Assembly: GCF_025318105.1 (NCBI RefSeq)
Contig: NZ_JAOANI010000015.1
Span: 1-64,000 of the forward strand
Direction: 5' to 3'
DNA length: 64,000 nucleotides
Source: Venatoribacter pacificus
GTDB lineage: Bacteria > Pseudomonadota > Gammaproteobacteria > Pseudomonadales > Oceanobacteraceae
This document shows positions 1 to 13,868 of this stretch, in pieces. The notes under the pieces are model-generated. The model was not told where the DNA came from. It did no database searches and saw only the letters and a list, made by a program, of their open reading frames with translations. The position numbers and the translations under genes were made by a program. Every line of letters starts with the position of its first letter. The stretch's first letter is position 1.

Positions 1-258
1 CGCGTGTCCTGGGCAGTCTACGTGTGCGTAGTGACGGCTTGGAGATTCGTATTCTACGTGCGAGGTAGAAATCGTGATACCACGCTCACGCTCTTCTGGT
101 GCATTGTCGATACCGTCAAATGCAACGGCAGCACCGCCCCATACTTCTGCACATACACGGGTCAGAGCCGCAGTCAGAGTGGTTTTACCGTGGTCAACGT
201 GACCGATAGTACCCACGTTTACGTGGGGTTTGGAACGTTCAAACGTTTCCTTAGCCAT
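1..258 (-). CDS. tuf: Elongation factor Tu, copy 1 (N-terminal 86 codons, cut by window edge)
   Basis: EF-Tu is the GTPase that brings aminoacyl-tRNA to the ribosome. Only the first 86 codons are present: MAKETFERSKPHVNVGTIGH, then the P-loop GHVDHGKT (residues 19-26), the switch I motif RGITI (59-63) and the start of DCPGH (81-85); the gene continues beyond position 1. It lies 28 bp downstream of fusA, the usual tufA position. Compared with the second tuf copy in this window it differs at residues 37 (Ala/Ser), 43 (Ala/Ser) and 74 (Ser/Asn), plus several silent sites, so the two copies are close but not identical. Confidence 0.97.
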   Translation of the reverse strand, partial: MAKETFERSKPHVNVGTIGHVDHGKTTLTAALTRVCAEVWGGAAVAFDGIDNAPEERERGITISTSHVEYESPSRHYAHVDCPGHA

Positions 259-286
259 AGAACACCTCGTTCAATATCGTAAATGA

Positions 287-2380
287 TTAAGCTCTTGTAA
301 TAATTGCTTCGGCAACACTGGATGGTGCTTCCGAATACTTTTCAAATTCCATGGAATAGGTTGCCCGACCCTGAGAGGCAGAACGCAGATCGGTTGCATA
401 ACCGAACATCTCTGCCAGTGGCACACTGGCGTCAACCACCTTACCTGAAGGGGTATCATCCATTCCTGAAATCAAGCCACGACGGCGATTCAGGTCGCCC
501 ACCACATCCCCCATGTAATCTTCAGGGGTTACAACTTCCACTTTCATCATTGGCTCAAGCAGCACGGCTTTGCCTTTCTCTGAAAGTTGTTTTGTGGCTT
601 GTGAGGCAGCAATTTTAAATGCCATCTCATTCGAGTCAACGTCATGGTATGAGCCATCGATCAGCGTTGCCTTGAGCCCCAGTAATGGGTAGCCAGCCAG
701 AACGCCGTTCTTCATTTGCTCAGAAATACCTTTTTCAACCGCCGGGATGTATTCACGTGGAATGGCACCACCAACGACTTCGTTAACAAACTCCAGCCCT
801 TCTTCTTCAGACGGCTCAAATCTGATAACTACATGACCATACTGGCCACGACCACCGGACTGCTTGGCGAACTTGTGGTTGATCTCTACCGTGGCAGTGA
901 TCTTCTCACGATAGGCTACCTGAGGCTTACCTACGTTCGCTTCCACGCTAAACTCACGACGCATACGGTCGACGATGATGTCCAGGTGTAGCTCACCCAT
1001 ACCGGAGATGATGGTCTGGCCGGTTTCTTCGTCGGTTTCAACCCGGAACGATGGATCTTCCTGAGCAAGTTTGCCCAGAGCGACGCCCATTTTTTCCTGA
1101 TCAATTTTCGACTTAGGCTCAACCGCAACCGAAATTACCGGATCCGGGAATTCCATGCGCTCGAGGGTGATACGGTTATTCTGATCGCACAGGGTTTCCC
1201 CGGTGGTCACATCTTTAAGGCCAATCAGTGCGGCGATGTCGCCAGCACGGACTTCTTTAATTTCTTCACGGGCATTGGCGTGCATCTGCACCATACGACC
1301 CACGCGTTCGCGCTTACCTTTAACCGGGTTGTATACGGCATCACCAGAATTCAGCACCCCGGAATAAACACGGATGAACGTCAGGGTACCGACAAAGGGG
1401 TCTGTGGCGATTTTGAATGCCAGCGCAGAGAACGGTGCATCATCAGACGCTTCACGCATCCCGACCGTCTCATTGGCATCATCAAGAATACCTTCGATCG
1501 CTTTTACTTCGGTCGGGGATGGCATGAACTCAACAACAGCGTCCAGAACCGCCTGCACACCTTTGTTTTTAAAGGCAGAACCACAGGTGACCAATACGAT
1601 CTCGCCCGCCAGCGTCTGTTGACGCAGCGCGGCTTTAATTTCGTCCTCAGAAAGCTCTTCGCCTTCGAGGTATTTGTTCATCAGCTCGTCGTTGGCATCA
1701 GCCGCCGCTTCGACCAGCTTTTCACGCCATTCAGCAGCAACGTCGGCAAGATCATCCGGAATCTCTTCATAGCTGAAGGTCATGCCCTGATCCGCGTCAT
1801 TCCAGCGCACGGCTTTCATTTTGATCAGGTCAACAACGCCGCGGAAATTGTCTTCCGCACCGATGTTGATCTGAATAGGTACAGCATTGGCGTTGAGACG
1901 ATCTTTCAGTTGTTTAACAACCATAAAGAAGTCTGCACCGGCGCGGTCCATCTTGTTAACGAAGACCATGCGTGGCACTTCGTACTTGTTGGCCTGACGC
2001 CACACAGTCTCAGTCTGAGGCTGTACGCCCGAGGATCCACACAGCACCACCACCGCACCATCAAGCACCCGCAGGGAACGTTCTACTTCGATGGTGAAGT
2101 CAACGTGCCCCGGGGTATCAATGATGTTGATGCGGTGTTGCTCGAACTGTTGCGCCATGCCCGACCAGAAGCAGGTGGTAGCAGCAGAAGTAATGGTAAT
2201 ACCACGCTCCTGCTCCTGTTCCATCCAGTCCATCGTGGCTGCGCCATCATGCACCTCACCAATTTTGTGAGAAACACCGGTGTAAAACAGTACTCGCTCC
2301 GTGGTTGTGGTTTTACCCGCATCCACGTGAGCACAAATACCAATGTTGCGGTAACGCTCAATGGGAGTTGTGCGTGCCAC
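287..2380 (-). CDS. fusA: Elongation factor G
   Basis: Ribosomal translocase GTPase, 697 aa, close to the usual ~700. The N-terminus (MARTTPIERYRNIGICAHVD) leads into the P-loop AHVDAGKT, followed by RGITI (switch I), DTPGHVD (G3) and NKMD (G4). Domains II-V follow, including the GRGQYGHV segment of domain IV and a C-terminal EF-G fold. It stands between rpsG (19 bp upstream) and tuf (28 bp downstream), the classical rpsL-rpsG-fusA-tuf str operon order, so it is most likely co-transcribed with them. Full length with no lesions seen. Confidence 0.98.
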   Translation of the reverse strand: MARTTPIERYRNIGICAHVDAGKTTTTERVLFYTGVSHKIGEVHDGAATMDWMEQEQERGITITSAATTCFWSGMAQQFEQHRINIIDTPGHVDFTIEVERSLRVLDGAVVVLCGSSGVQPQTETVWRQANKYEVPRMVFVNKMDRAGADFFMVVKQLKDRLNANAVPIQINIGAEDNFRGVVDLIKMKAVRWNDADQGMTFSYEEIPDDLADVAAEWREKLVEAAADANDELMNKYLEGEELSEDEIKAALRQQTLAGEIVLVTCGSAFKNKGVQAVLDAVVEFMPSPTEVKAIEGILDDANETVGMREASDDAPFSALAFKIATDPFVGTLTFIRVYSGVLNSGDAVYNPVKGKRERVGRMVQMHANAREEIKEVRAGDIAALIGLKDVTTGETLCDQNNRITLERMEFPDPVISVAVEPKSKIDQEKMGVALGKLAQEDPSFRVETDEETGQTIISGMGELHLDIIVDRMRREFSVEANVGKPQVAYREKITATVEINHKFAKQSGGRGQYGHVVIRFEPSEEEGLEFVNEVVGGAIPREYIPAVEKGISEQMKNGVLAGYPLLGLKATLIDGSYHDVDSNEMAFKIAASQATKQLSEKGKAVLLEPMMKVEVVTPEDYMGDVVGDLNRRRGLISGMDDTPSGKVVDASVPLAEMFGYATDLRSASQGRATYSMEFEKYSEAPSSVAEAIITRA

Positions 2381-2399
2381 TGTGCAATCCTCGAATCAA

Positions 2400-2870
2400 T
2401 TAAAAGCGGTAGTGAGAGAAAGCCTTGTTCGCTTCAGCCATGCGGTGAACATCTTCACGCTTCTTAACGGCTGAACCTTTACCTTCACAGGCTTCCATCA
2501 TTTCGTTAGCCAGGCGCTGAGCCATGGACTTCTCACCACGCTTACGTGCTGCATCTACCAACCAGCGCATTGCCAGCGCCTGGCGACGTGAAGGACGAAC
2601 CTCCACAGGTACCTGATAGGTTGCACCACCAACACGGCGGCTTTTAACTTCAACCAGTGGCTGGATGGATTCTAATGCTTTTTCAAACATTTCCAGCGGA
2701 TCGCCACCTTGTTTCTGAGCCATGGTATCCATTGCGCCATAAACGATTTTCTCGGCGATGGATTTTTTACCACTGATCATTACGTGGTTCATAAATTTTG
2801 CCAGTGTAACGTTTCCGAACTTCGGATCTGGCAGGATCTCGCGCTTCGCAGCGACGCGTCTTCTTGGCAT
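2400..2870 (-). CDS. rpsG: 30S ribosomal protein S7
   Basis: Primary 16S rRNA-binding protein that nucleates assembly of the 30S head, 156 aa, the normal size. It starts MPRRRVAAKREILPDPKFGN and contains the conserved GGATYQVPVEVRPSRRQALA block and the C-terminal AFSHYRF. It lies between rpsL and fusA on the minus strand. In enterobacteria S7 is the translational repressor of the str operon; the 85-bp rpsL-rpsG gap could hold such a site here, but I did not identify the structure. Confidence 0.98.
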   Translation of the reverse strand: MPRRRVAAKREILPDPKFGNVTLAKFMNHVMISGKKSIAEKIVYGAMDTMAQKQGGDPLEMFEKALESIQPLVEVKSRRVGGATYQVPVEVRPSRRQALAMRWLVDAARKRGEKSMAQRLANEMMEACEGKGSAVKKREDVHRMAEANKAFSHYRF

Positions 2871-2956
2871 GATAAGCCCTCTTAGGTCTTCAGGTCAGTC
2901 TGAGCATCCTGATTCAACGATCAACTCAGCCTTACTCTTATCCAAATCTTAAGAAA

Positions 2957-3331
2957 TTATTTCTTAGGACGTTTTGCACCGTACTTAGAACGGGCTTGTT
3001 TACGATTCGCAACACCGGAAGTATCCAGAGAGCCGCGAACAGTGTGGTAACGAACACCTGGCAAATCTTTTACACGACCGCCACGGATCAGAACAACACT
3101 GTGTTCCTGCAGGTTGTGACCTTCACCACCGATGTAGGAAGACACTTCGAAACCATTCGTCAAACGCACACGACATACTTTACGCAGTGCCGAGTTAGGC
3201 TTTTTCGGAGTGGTAGTATATACACGGGTACATACGCCACGACGCTGAGGACACGCCTGCAGTGCAGGTACGTCACTCTTAGCCACTTTGCGTTTACGAG
3301 GCTGACGAACCAACTGGTTGATTGTAGCCAT
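2957..3331 (-). CDS. rpsL: 30S ribosomal protein S12
   Basis: Decoding-centre ribosomal protein, 124 aa. I start at MATINQLVRQPRKRK (position 3331) because this is the universal S12 N-terminus; the reading frame extends 17 codons upstream, but those residues are hydrophobic and unlike S12. The TTPKKPNSALRKV segment with the streptomycin-determining lysine and the KDLPGVRYHTVRG loop are wild-type. It is the first gene of the str operon, about 120 bp beyond the end of rpoC, with a terminator in between. Confidence 0.98.
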   Translation of the reverse strand: MATINQLVRQPRKRKVAKSDVPALQACPQRRGVCTRVYTTTPKKPNSALRKVCRVRLTNGFEVSSYIGGEGHNLQEHSVVLIRGGRVKDLPGVRYHTVRGSLDTSGVANRKQARSKYGAKRPKK

Positions 3332-3383
3332 TAAGCAAACTCCAATTATCACTAACAAAAACGCCAGAAAATTCTGACGCAAT

Positions 3384-3416
3384 AAAAGGGGCCGGAAGGA
3401 TAATCCCCCCAGCCCC
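3384..3416 (-). terminator. Probable rho-independent terminator after rpoC
   Basis: Read on the minus strand, GGGGCTGG pairs with CCGGCCCC (one G-U wobble) across a 13-nt loop and is followed by TTTTATT. It lies 36 bp downstream of the rpoC stop. A second, longer stem at 3424-3454 (AAGTCATTG/CAATGACTT) overlaps the end of rpoC. Together they mark the end of the rpo operon before the str operon. Confidence 0.7.
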
Positions 3417-3452
3417 AGTCGTCAAGTCATTGATTGTTTTACAACCAATGAC

Positions 3453-7676
<4,224 letters not shown>

Positions 7677-7739
7677 ATTCTTGCTCCGTTTGGAGTCAGA
7701 GCGGGCCAGGCCGTAAGGCACTGACCCACGCTAATCCGC

Positions 7740-10700
7740 TTATTCGTTTTCCAGTTCGATGTCGATACCCAGTGAGCGGATCTCTTTAACCAATACGTTA
7801 AAGGATTCCGGCATACCGGCTTCCATACGGTGGTCGCCATCCACGATGTTTTTATACATCTTGGTACGGCCGGCCACGTCATCGGATTTAACAGTAAGCA
7901 TTTCCTGCAGAGTGTATGCAGCACCGTATGCTTCCAGTGCCCACACTTCCATCTCCCCGAAACGCTGACCACCGAACTGGGCTTTACCACCAAGCGGCTG
8001 CTGGGTAACCAGACTGTAAGAACCGGTGGAACGGGCATGCATCTTGTCGTCGACCAGGTGGTTCAGTTTCAGCATGTACATGTAACCCACGGTTACCTGA
8101 CGGTCAAAGGCTTCACCTGTGCGACCATCGTACAGCGTCATCTGACCGGAATCCGGCAGGTCAGCCAGGCGCAGCATACGTTTGATTTCGGATTCTTTCG
8201 CACCGTCAAACGCTGGTGTTGCCATCGGCACACCGCCACGCAGGTTGTTACCCAGTTCCAGAATTTCAGCATCGCTGAAGCTGTCAAAGTCTTCGACGCG
8301 ACCATCACCACCGTTGTAGATCTCATGCAACAGTTCACGCAACCTGGCGATTTCCTGCTGTTCTTTGATCATGCGGTCGATCTTCTCGCCCAGACCTTTA
8401 GCGGCCAGACCCAAGTGAATCTCCATGATCTGACCGACGTTCATACGCGATGGTACGCCCAGCGGGTTCAGACAGATGTCGACGGCTACGCCGTTTTCAT
8501 CGTATGGCATATCTTCAATTGGTTTAATCGCCGAGATAACACCTTTGTTACCGTGACGACCCGCCATCTTGTCACCAGGCTGGATCTTACGTTTGATCGC
8601 CAGATACACCTTAACGATCTTCAGTACGCCAGGAGCCAGGTCATCGCCGGTCTGCAGCTTACGCTTTTTATCTTCGAACTTGTCGTCCAGCTGCTTGCGG
8701 CGTTCTGCCAGAGATTTCTCGGCAACGTCCAGCATTTCAGCCAGAGCTTCTTCCTGTGGCAGGATCTTGAACCACTGATCGGCTTCCAGAGACTTCAGGT
8801 AGTCTTCGCTCAGCTCATCACCCTTTTTCAGGCCAGGAGCGGCATTAACTTTCTGTCCCAACAGAGCACGATGCAGACGTTCATAGGTCGCGCCCTTGAC
8901 GATACGCATTTCTTCGTTCAGATCTTTGCGGACTTCGTCCAGCTGCATCTGTTCGATTTCCAGCGCACGCTGATCTTTTTCCACGCCGTCACGGGTGAAG
9001 ACCTGTACGTCGATAACGGTACCGGTAGTACCGGTCTTAACGCGCAGAGACGTATCTTTTACGTCAGAGGCTTTTTCACCGAAGATCGCACGCAGCAGTT
9101 TTTCTTCCGGAGTCAGCTGGGTTTCACCCTTAGGTGTTACCTTGCCCACCAGAATGTCGCCAGGCTTAACTTCAGCACCGATATAAACGATACCGGACTC
9201 ATCCAGCTTACCCAGTGCAGCTTCGCCCACGTTCGGAATATCCGAGGTGATTTCTTCCGCACCCAGCTTGGTGTCACGCGCCACACAGGTCAGTTCCTGA
9301 ATGTGGATAGTGGTCAGGCGATCTTCCTGAGACACTCGCTCGGACAGCAGGATGGAGTCTTCGTAGTTGTAACCGTTCCACGGCATGAAGGCGATGCGGA
9401 AGTTCTGGCCCAGAGCCAGCTCCCCCAGGTCAACGGACGGACCGTCAGCCATGATGTCGCCGCGTTCAATGCTGTCACCGGCTTTTACCAGTGGACGCTG
9501 GTTAATACAGGTGTTCTGGTTAGAACGGGTGTATTTGGTCAGGTTATAGATGTCGACACCGGCTTCACCAGCGATGGTTTCGTCATCGTTCACTTTTACC
9601 ACGATACGGGAAGCATCAACGGAGTCGATAACACCACCACGATTCGCCACCACACACACACCGGAGTCAGCCGCGACAGAGCGTTCCATACCAGTACCCA
9701 CCAGAGGCTTCTCTGATTTCAGGGTAGGAACAGCCTGACGCTGCATGTTCGATCCCATCAATGCGCGGTTGGCGTCATCGTGTTCGAGGAACGGAATCAA
9801 AGATGCGGCAATGGACACAACCTGTTGCGGAGATACGTCCTGCAGGGTTACGTTGTCCGGAGACATCACGGTAAATTCGTTCTGGTGACGTACAGAGATC
9901 AGGTCACCTTGCAGCTTGCCATTTTCGTCGGTTTCAACGGATGCCTGAGCAATAACGTAATCGGCTTCTTCAATTGCTGAAACGTAGATGATCTCATCAC
10001 TGACAACACCATCCAGTACGCGGCGATACGGAGTTTCGAGGAAACCGTATTCGTTGGTACGGGCATAAGATGCCAGAGAGTTAATCAGACCGATGTTCGG
10101 ACCTTCAGGCGTTTCGATAGGACATACGCGACCGTAGTGAGTCGCGTGAACGTCACGTACTTCAAAGCCTGCGCGTTCACGGGTCAGACCGCCAGGCCCA
10201 AGAGCAGAAATACGACGCTTGTGAGTAACCTCAGACAGCGGGTTGTTCTGGTCCATAAACTGGGACAGCTGAGAAGAACCGAAGAATTCTTTAACCGCAG
10301 CCGCTACCGGCTTGGCGTTAATCAGATCCTGTGGCATCAGGCCTTCGCTTTCTGCCATAGACAGACGCTCACGCACAGCACGCTCAACACGTACCAGACC
10401 AACACGGAATTGGTTTTCAGCCATTTCACCGACAGAACGGATACGACGGTTACCCAGATGGTCGATATCGTCAACGATGCCTTTACCGTTGCGGATGTCG
10501 ATCAGGGTTTTCATAACCGCGATAATGTCGCTCTTATCCAGCGTGCCGGAACCGATGATTTCTTCGCGACCGATACGGCGGTTGAACTTCATGCGGCCAA
10601 CCGCAGACAGGTCGTAGCGTTCGTCACTGAAAAACAGGTTTTCGAACAGCGCTTCGGCACTTTCTTTTGTTGGTGGCTCACCAGGACGCATCATGCGGTA

Positions 10701-11813
10701 GATTTCAACCAGCGCTTCCAGAGCGTTGCTGGTCGGATCGGCACGCAGGGTGTCGGACATGAACGAACCACAGTCCAGTTCATTGGTGTAAATGGTTTCA
10801 AACTCTTTGACGCCGGAAGCAGCCAGTTTAGCCAACAACTCAACAGTAATTTCACTGTTGGCTGCAGCCAGTACTTCGCCGCTCTTTTGGTCAACGATGT
10901 CTTTCGCCATGGATTCACCCAACAGGTAATCCATAGGTACTGCCAGTTCCTCAACGTTCGCTTTTTCCAGCTGACGGATATGACGGGCAGTAATACGGCG
11001 AGTGCCTTCAACGATGATGTTGCCGTCGTTATCTTTGATGTCGAACGCAGCCGTTTCACCACGCAGACGCGCCGGGATCAGCTTCAACATGGCACCGTCT
11101 TCGGTCAGGCGGTAGCTGTCGTTTTCAAAGAAGGTAGCCAGGATCTCTTCAGTGGAGAAGCCCAGAGCGCGCAGCAAAATTGATGCAGGCAGCTTACGAC
11201 GACGGTCGATACGGACGAAGACCAGGTCTTTAGGATCGAACTCGAAGTCCAGCCAGGAACCACGGTAAGGAATAACGCGGGCGTTATACAACAGCTTACC
11301 GGAAGAGTGAGTCTTACCTTTGTCGTGATCGAAGAACACACCAGGTGAGCGGTGCAGCTGAGACACGATCACGCGCTCGGTACCGTTAACGATAAAGGTA
11401 CCGTTGTCTGTCATCAGGGGCATTTCGCCCATGTAGACTTCTTGTTCTTTAATGTCTTTGATGGCTTTGGTCGAAGATTCTTTATCATAAATAATCAGAC
11501 GAACCTTGACGCGCAGCGGTGCCGCGTAGGTCACACCACGCAACATACACTCTTTTTCATCAAAGGTAGGGGTACCGAGGCGATAGCTCACGTACTCCAG
11601 AGCCGCATTCCCGGAATAACTTACAATTGGGAAGACAGATTTAAATGCAGCATGAAGACCAATATCGATACGGTCCTCAGCGAATGCCCCCTCTTGCAAG
11701 AATTTGCGATAGGAGTCGATTTGAATGGCCAACAGGTATGGCACATCCATGACACTCGGTAATTTACCGAAATCCTTACGGATACGTTTTTTCTCAGTAT
11801 ATGAGTAAGCCAT
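7740..11813 (-). CDS. rpoB: DNA-directed RNA polymerase subunit beta
   Basis: Second-largest RNA polymerase subunit, 1357 aa (E. coli 1342). It begins MAYSYTEKKRIRKDFGKLPS and has the complete rifampicin-binding cluster, FGSSQLSQFMDQNNPLSEVT followed by HKRRISALGPGGL, with no recognised resistance substitution. The C-terminal RPGDKMAGRHGNKGV-like clamp segment (here QPGDKMAGRHGNKGVIS) and the GGKAQFGGQRFGEMEVWALE anchor are present. It lies between rplL and rpoC, in the conserved rplKAJL-rpoBC order. Confidence 0.98.
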   Translation of the reverse strand: MAYSYTEKKRIRKDFGKLPSVMDVPYLLAIQIDSYRKFLQEGAFAEDRIDIGLHAAFKSVFPIVSYSGNAALEYVSYRLGTPTFDEKECMLRGVTYAAPLRVKVRLIIYDKESSTKAIKDIKEQEVYMGEMPLMTDNGTFIVNGTERVIVSQLHRSPGVFFDHDKGKTHSSGKLLYNARVIPYRGSWLDFEFDPKDLVFVRIDRRRKLPASILLRALGFSTEEILATFFENDSYRLTEDGAMLKLIPARLRGETAAFDIKDNDGNIIVEGTRRITARHIRQLEKANVEELAVPMDYLLGESMAKDIVDQKSGEVLAAANSEITVELLAKLAASGVKEFETIYTNELDCGSFMSDTLRADPTSNALEALVEIYRMMRPGEPPTKESAEALFENLFFSDERYDLSAVGRMKFNRRIGREEIIGSGTLDKSDIIAVMKTLIDIRNGKGIVDDIDHLGNRRIRSVGEMAENQFRVGLVRVERAVRERLSMAESEGLMPQDLINAKPVAAAVKEFFGSSQLSQFMDQNNPLSEVTHKRRISALGPGGLTRERAGFEVRDVHATHYGRVCPIETPEGPNIGLINSLASYARTNEYGFLETPYRRVLDGVVSDEIIYVSAIEEADYVIAQASVETDENGKLQGDLISVRHQNEFTVMSPDNVTLQDVSPQQVVSIAASLIPFLEHDDANRALMGSNMQRQAVPTLKSEKPLVGTGMERSVAADSGVCVVANRGGVIDSVDASRIVVKVNDDETIAGEAGVDIYNLTKYTRSNQNTCINQRPLVKAGDSIERGDIMADGPSVDLGELALGQNFRIAFMPWNGYNYEDSILLSERVSQEDRLTTIHIQELTCVARDTKLGAEEITSDIPNVGEAALGKLDESGIVYIGAEVKPGDILVGKVTPKGETQLTPEEKLLRAIFGEKASDVKDTSLRVKTGTTGTVIDVQVFTRDGVEKDQRALEIEQMQLDEVRKDLNEEMRIVKGATYERLHRALLGQKVNAAPGLKKGDELSEDYLKSLEADQWFKILPQEEALAEMLDVAEKSLAERRKQLDDKFEDKKRKLQTGDDLAPGVLKIVKVYLAIKRKIQPGDKMAGRHGNKGVISAIKPIEDMPYDENGVAVDICLNPLGVPSRMNVGQIMEIHLGLAAKGLGEKIDRMIKEQQEIARLRELLHEIYNGGDGRVEDFDSFSDAEILELGNNLRGGVPMATPAFDGAKESEIKRMLRLADLPDSGQMTLYDGRTGEAFDRQVTVGYMYMLKLNHLVDDKMHARSTGSYSLVTQQPLGGKAQFGGQRFGEMEVWALEAYGAAYTLQEMLTVKSDDVAGRTKMYKNIVDGDHRMEAGMPESFNVLVKEIRSLGIDIELENE

Positions 11814-11923
11814 CAGTTATCCCCGGACTGTTTCCTCGATTGGGCGTTACACCCATGGCTCAAGGACTTGCCTTGCGTTTGAACCCAGCAGTATGCCAGC
11901 GTGCTCACGAATTCCATAACGTG

Positions 11924-11953
11924 AAAAAGGCCGACGGGAAAAACCCGTCAGCC
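11924..11953 (-). terminator. Attenuator/terminator hairpin between rplL and rpoB
   Basis: On the minus strand GGCTGACGGG pairs with CCCGTCGGCC (10 bp, one G-U) around a TTTTT loop, followed by TTTTT. Such a hairpin between rplL and rpoB is the known partial terminator that lowers rpoBC transcription relative to the ribosomal protein genes in enterobacteria; the same role here is inferred from position and structure. Confidence 0.75.
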
Positions 11954-12008
11954 GGTTGCCGCGCTCAGAATCTGGCGCGGCAAAAGCATCTTTGCAACGA
12001 ATTGCAAA

Positions 12009-12383
12009 TTACTTGATCTCGACCAGAGCACCAGCCGCTTCAAGAGTTGCTTTAGCAGCATCAGCGTCTTCTTTAGAAACGCCTTCTTTAACAGTTGATG
12101 GAGCGCCATCAACCATTGCTTTAGCTTCTTTCAGGCCCAGACCAGTCAGTTCACGTACTGCTTTGATTACGTTAACTTTCTTGTCGCCTGCACCGCTCAG
12201 AATTACGTCGAATTCTGATTGTGCTTCAGCAGCACCAGCGTCAGCGCCAGCAGCTGGACCAGCTACCATAGCAGCGGCAGCAGATACACCGAACTTTTCT
12301 TCCATTGCAGAAACCAGCTCAACGATGTCCATTACAGACATGTCGGCGATTGCATTCATGATATCTTCTTTAGTCAATGACAT
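12009..12383 (-). CDS. rplL: 50S ribosomal protein L7/L12
   Basis: Acidic stalk protein that recruits translational GTPases, 124 aa. The N-terminal dimerisation domain (MSLTKEDIMNAIADMSVMDI) is joined by an alanine-rich hinge (AAAAMVAGPAAGADAGAAEA) to the C-terminal domain with the conserved EKKVNVIKAVRE-like helix (here DKKVNVIKAVRE) and GLGLKEAKAMVDGAP. It follows rplJ by 80 bp, as in nearly all bacteria, and binds L10 in several copies per ribosome. Confidence 0.98.
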   Translation of the reverse strand: MSLTKEDIMNAIADMSVMDIVELVSAMEEKFGVSAAAAMVAGPAAGADAGAAEAQSEFDVILSGAGDKKVNVIKAVRELTGLGLKEAKAMVDGAPSTVKEGVSKEDADAAKATLEAAGALVEIK

Positions 12384-12463
12384 GACAAATTTCCTAAATT
12401 TACTGGAGCACCCGCGTTAAATTTGCATCGGCTCGATAAATCATTAAGAAGCGGCGTATAAAA

Positions 12464-12958
12464 TTACGCAGCTTCCTGTTCTTTTTGGTCGCGGATAGCA
12501 GCAATGGTACGAACCAATTTGCCTGCAGACGCTTCTTTCATGACGCTCATCAGTTTCGCGATTGCTTCGTCGTAAGTTGGCAGTGTTGCCAGCATATCGA
12601 TAGAAACCACGGAACCTTCGAAAGCACCGGCTTTCAGCTCAAACTTGCTGTTCTGCTTAGCGAAATCCTTAAAGATACGGGCAGCCGCACCTGGATGTTC
12701 GGTAGAGAAAGCAATCAGGCTTGGGCCAACGAGGACGTCAGTAAGACACTCGTATGGGGTACCTTCAACAGCGCGACGAGCCAGGGTGTTACGGACAACT
12801 TTCATCCAAACACCAGCTTCACGCGCTTCTTTACGCAGAGCGGTCATGGCGCCTACTGTTACGCCGCGGGAATCCGCAACAACAGCAGACAGAGCACCTT
12901 GAGCTGCTTCCTGGACTTCGGCGACAATCGCCTTCTTATCTTCGAGTCCTAAGGCCAC
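12464..12958 (-). CDS. rplJ: 50S ribosomal protein L10
   Basis: Base of the ribosomal stalk, binding 23S rRNA and L7/L12 dimers, 164 aa. It begins MALGLEDKKAIVAEVQEAAQ and has the SRGVTVGAMTALRKEAREAG and RNTLARRA motifs typical of L10. A 214-bp leader precedes it and contains an L10-type autoregulatory structure (see 13031-13100), so the L10-L7/L12 complex probably represses its own translation. Confidence 0.97.
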   Translation of the reverse strand: MALGLEDKKAIVAEVQEAAQGALSAVVADSRGVTVGAMTALRKEAREAGVWMKVVRNTLARRAVEGTPYECLTDVLVGPSLIAFSTEHPGAAARIFKDFAKQNSKFELKAGAFEGSVVSIDMLATLPTYDEAIAKLMSVMKEASAGKLVRTIAAIRDQKEQEAA

Positions 12959-13030
12959 GATTAACTCCTAAAAAGTTAAATTGAGCTCAGATGAGCCAGT
13001 CTCGGTGTGACAATTCAGAATACTGAAGGG

Positions 13031-13100
13031 GCCACACACCATCTACGCAGGAAATATTAAGTAAGGAGAAACCAGGGGTTTTTCTTCACTCCTGCGGTCT
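13031..13100 (-). promoter_or_regulatory. L10 leader (autoregulatory structure in the rplJ mRNA)
   Basis: On the minus strand, about 75-140 nt upstream of rplJ, the leader has GACCGCAGG followed some 45 nt later by TTCCTGCGTAGATGGTG. The CCGCAGG/CCTGCG pairing and the CCTGCGTAGA(C/T)GGTG block resemble the E. coli rplJ leader bound by L10(L12)4. The call rests on remembered consensus and position, without a covariance-model search. Confidence 0.65.
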
Positions 13101-13172
13101 TTGACAGCTGCTGCCCGATGCGTACATCCGGCAACAACCCCAAAGATCGTTTGGTCAATCAAATAAACCGGA

Positions 13173-13868
13173 TCAGATATCCAGTGAAGAATGATCAACC
13201 ACCAAACCAGGACCCATCGTCGTGCTGATGGTCACTTTCTTCATGTACACGCCTTTGGCGGAAGAAGGTTTGGCTTTTTTCAGGTCAGCCAGCAGAGCTG
13301 TCAGGTTTTCCTGCAGCGCCTGAGCGGTGAAATCCACTTTACCGATAGTAGTGTGGATAATACCGTTCTTGTCATTGCGATAACGCACCTGACCAGACTT
13401 GGCATTTTTAACGGCGGTAGCAACATCAGGAGTTACAGTACCTACTTTCGGGTTTGGCATCAGACCACGAGGGCCCAGTACCTGACCCAGCATACCGACA
13501 ACGCGCATTGCATCAGGAGAAGCAATAACAACGTCAAAGTTCAGGTCGCCGCCTTTGATTTTTTCGGCCAGATCGTCCATACCCACTTCATCGGCGCCTG
13601 CAGCTTTAGCAGCTTCAGCGTTTGCGCCCTGAGTGAATACAGCTACGCGCATGGTCTTACCGGTGCCGTTTGGCAGTACGGTAGAGCTACGAACGTTCTG
13701 GTCAGATTTACGTGCATCGATGCCCAGGTTGACGGCAACGTCTACAGATTCTTTGAACTTAACAGTGGACAATTCGCCCAGCAGAGCAGCGGCTTCAGCG
13801 AAAGAATAAACTTTGCCGGCTTCTACTTTTTCTGCAATCGCCTTCTGGCGCTTAGTCAGCTTAGCCAT
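13173..13868 (-). CDS. rplA: 50S ribosomal protein L1
   Basis: 23S rRNA-binding protein of the L1 stalk and, in E. coli, repressor of the rplKA mRNA; 231 aa, normal length. It begins MAKLTKRQKAIAEKVEAGKV and has the conserved GTVTPDVATAVKNAKSGQVR and GLMPNPK motifs. Its ATG shares one base with the rplK stop codon (TAATG), so the two are translationally coupled. The next gene, rplJ, follows after a 214-bp leader. Confidence 0.98.
   Translation of the reverse strand: MAKLTKRQKAIAEKVEAGKVYSFAEAAALLGELSTVKFKESVDVAVNLGIDARKSDQNVRSSTVLPNGTGKTMRVAVFTQGANAEAAKAAGADEVGMDDLAEKIKGGDLNFDVVIASPDAMRVVGMLGQVLGPRGLMPNPKVGTVTPDVATAVKNAKSGQVRYRNDKNGIIHTTIGKVDFTAQALQENLTALLADLKKAKPSSAKGVYMKKVTISTTMGPGLVVDHSSLDI

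Noticed and set aside
1280..2467. 395-codon open frame on the plus strand
   Set aside because: It is antisense to fusA; EF-G in the minus frame is unmistakable, and the antisense product matches no family.
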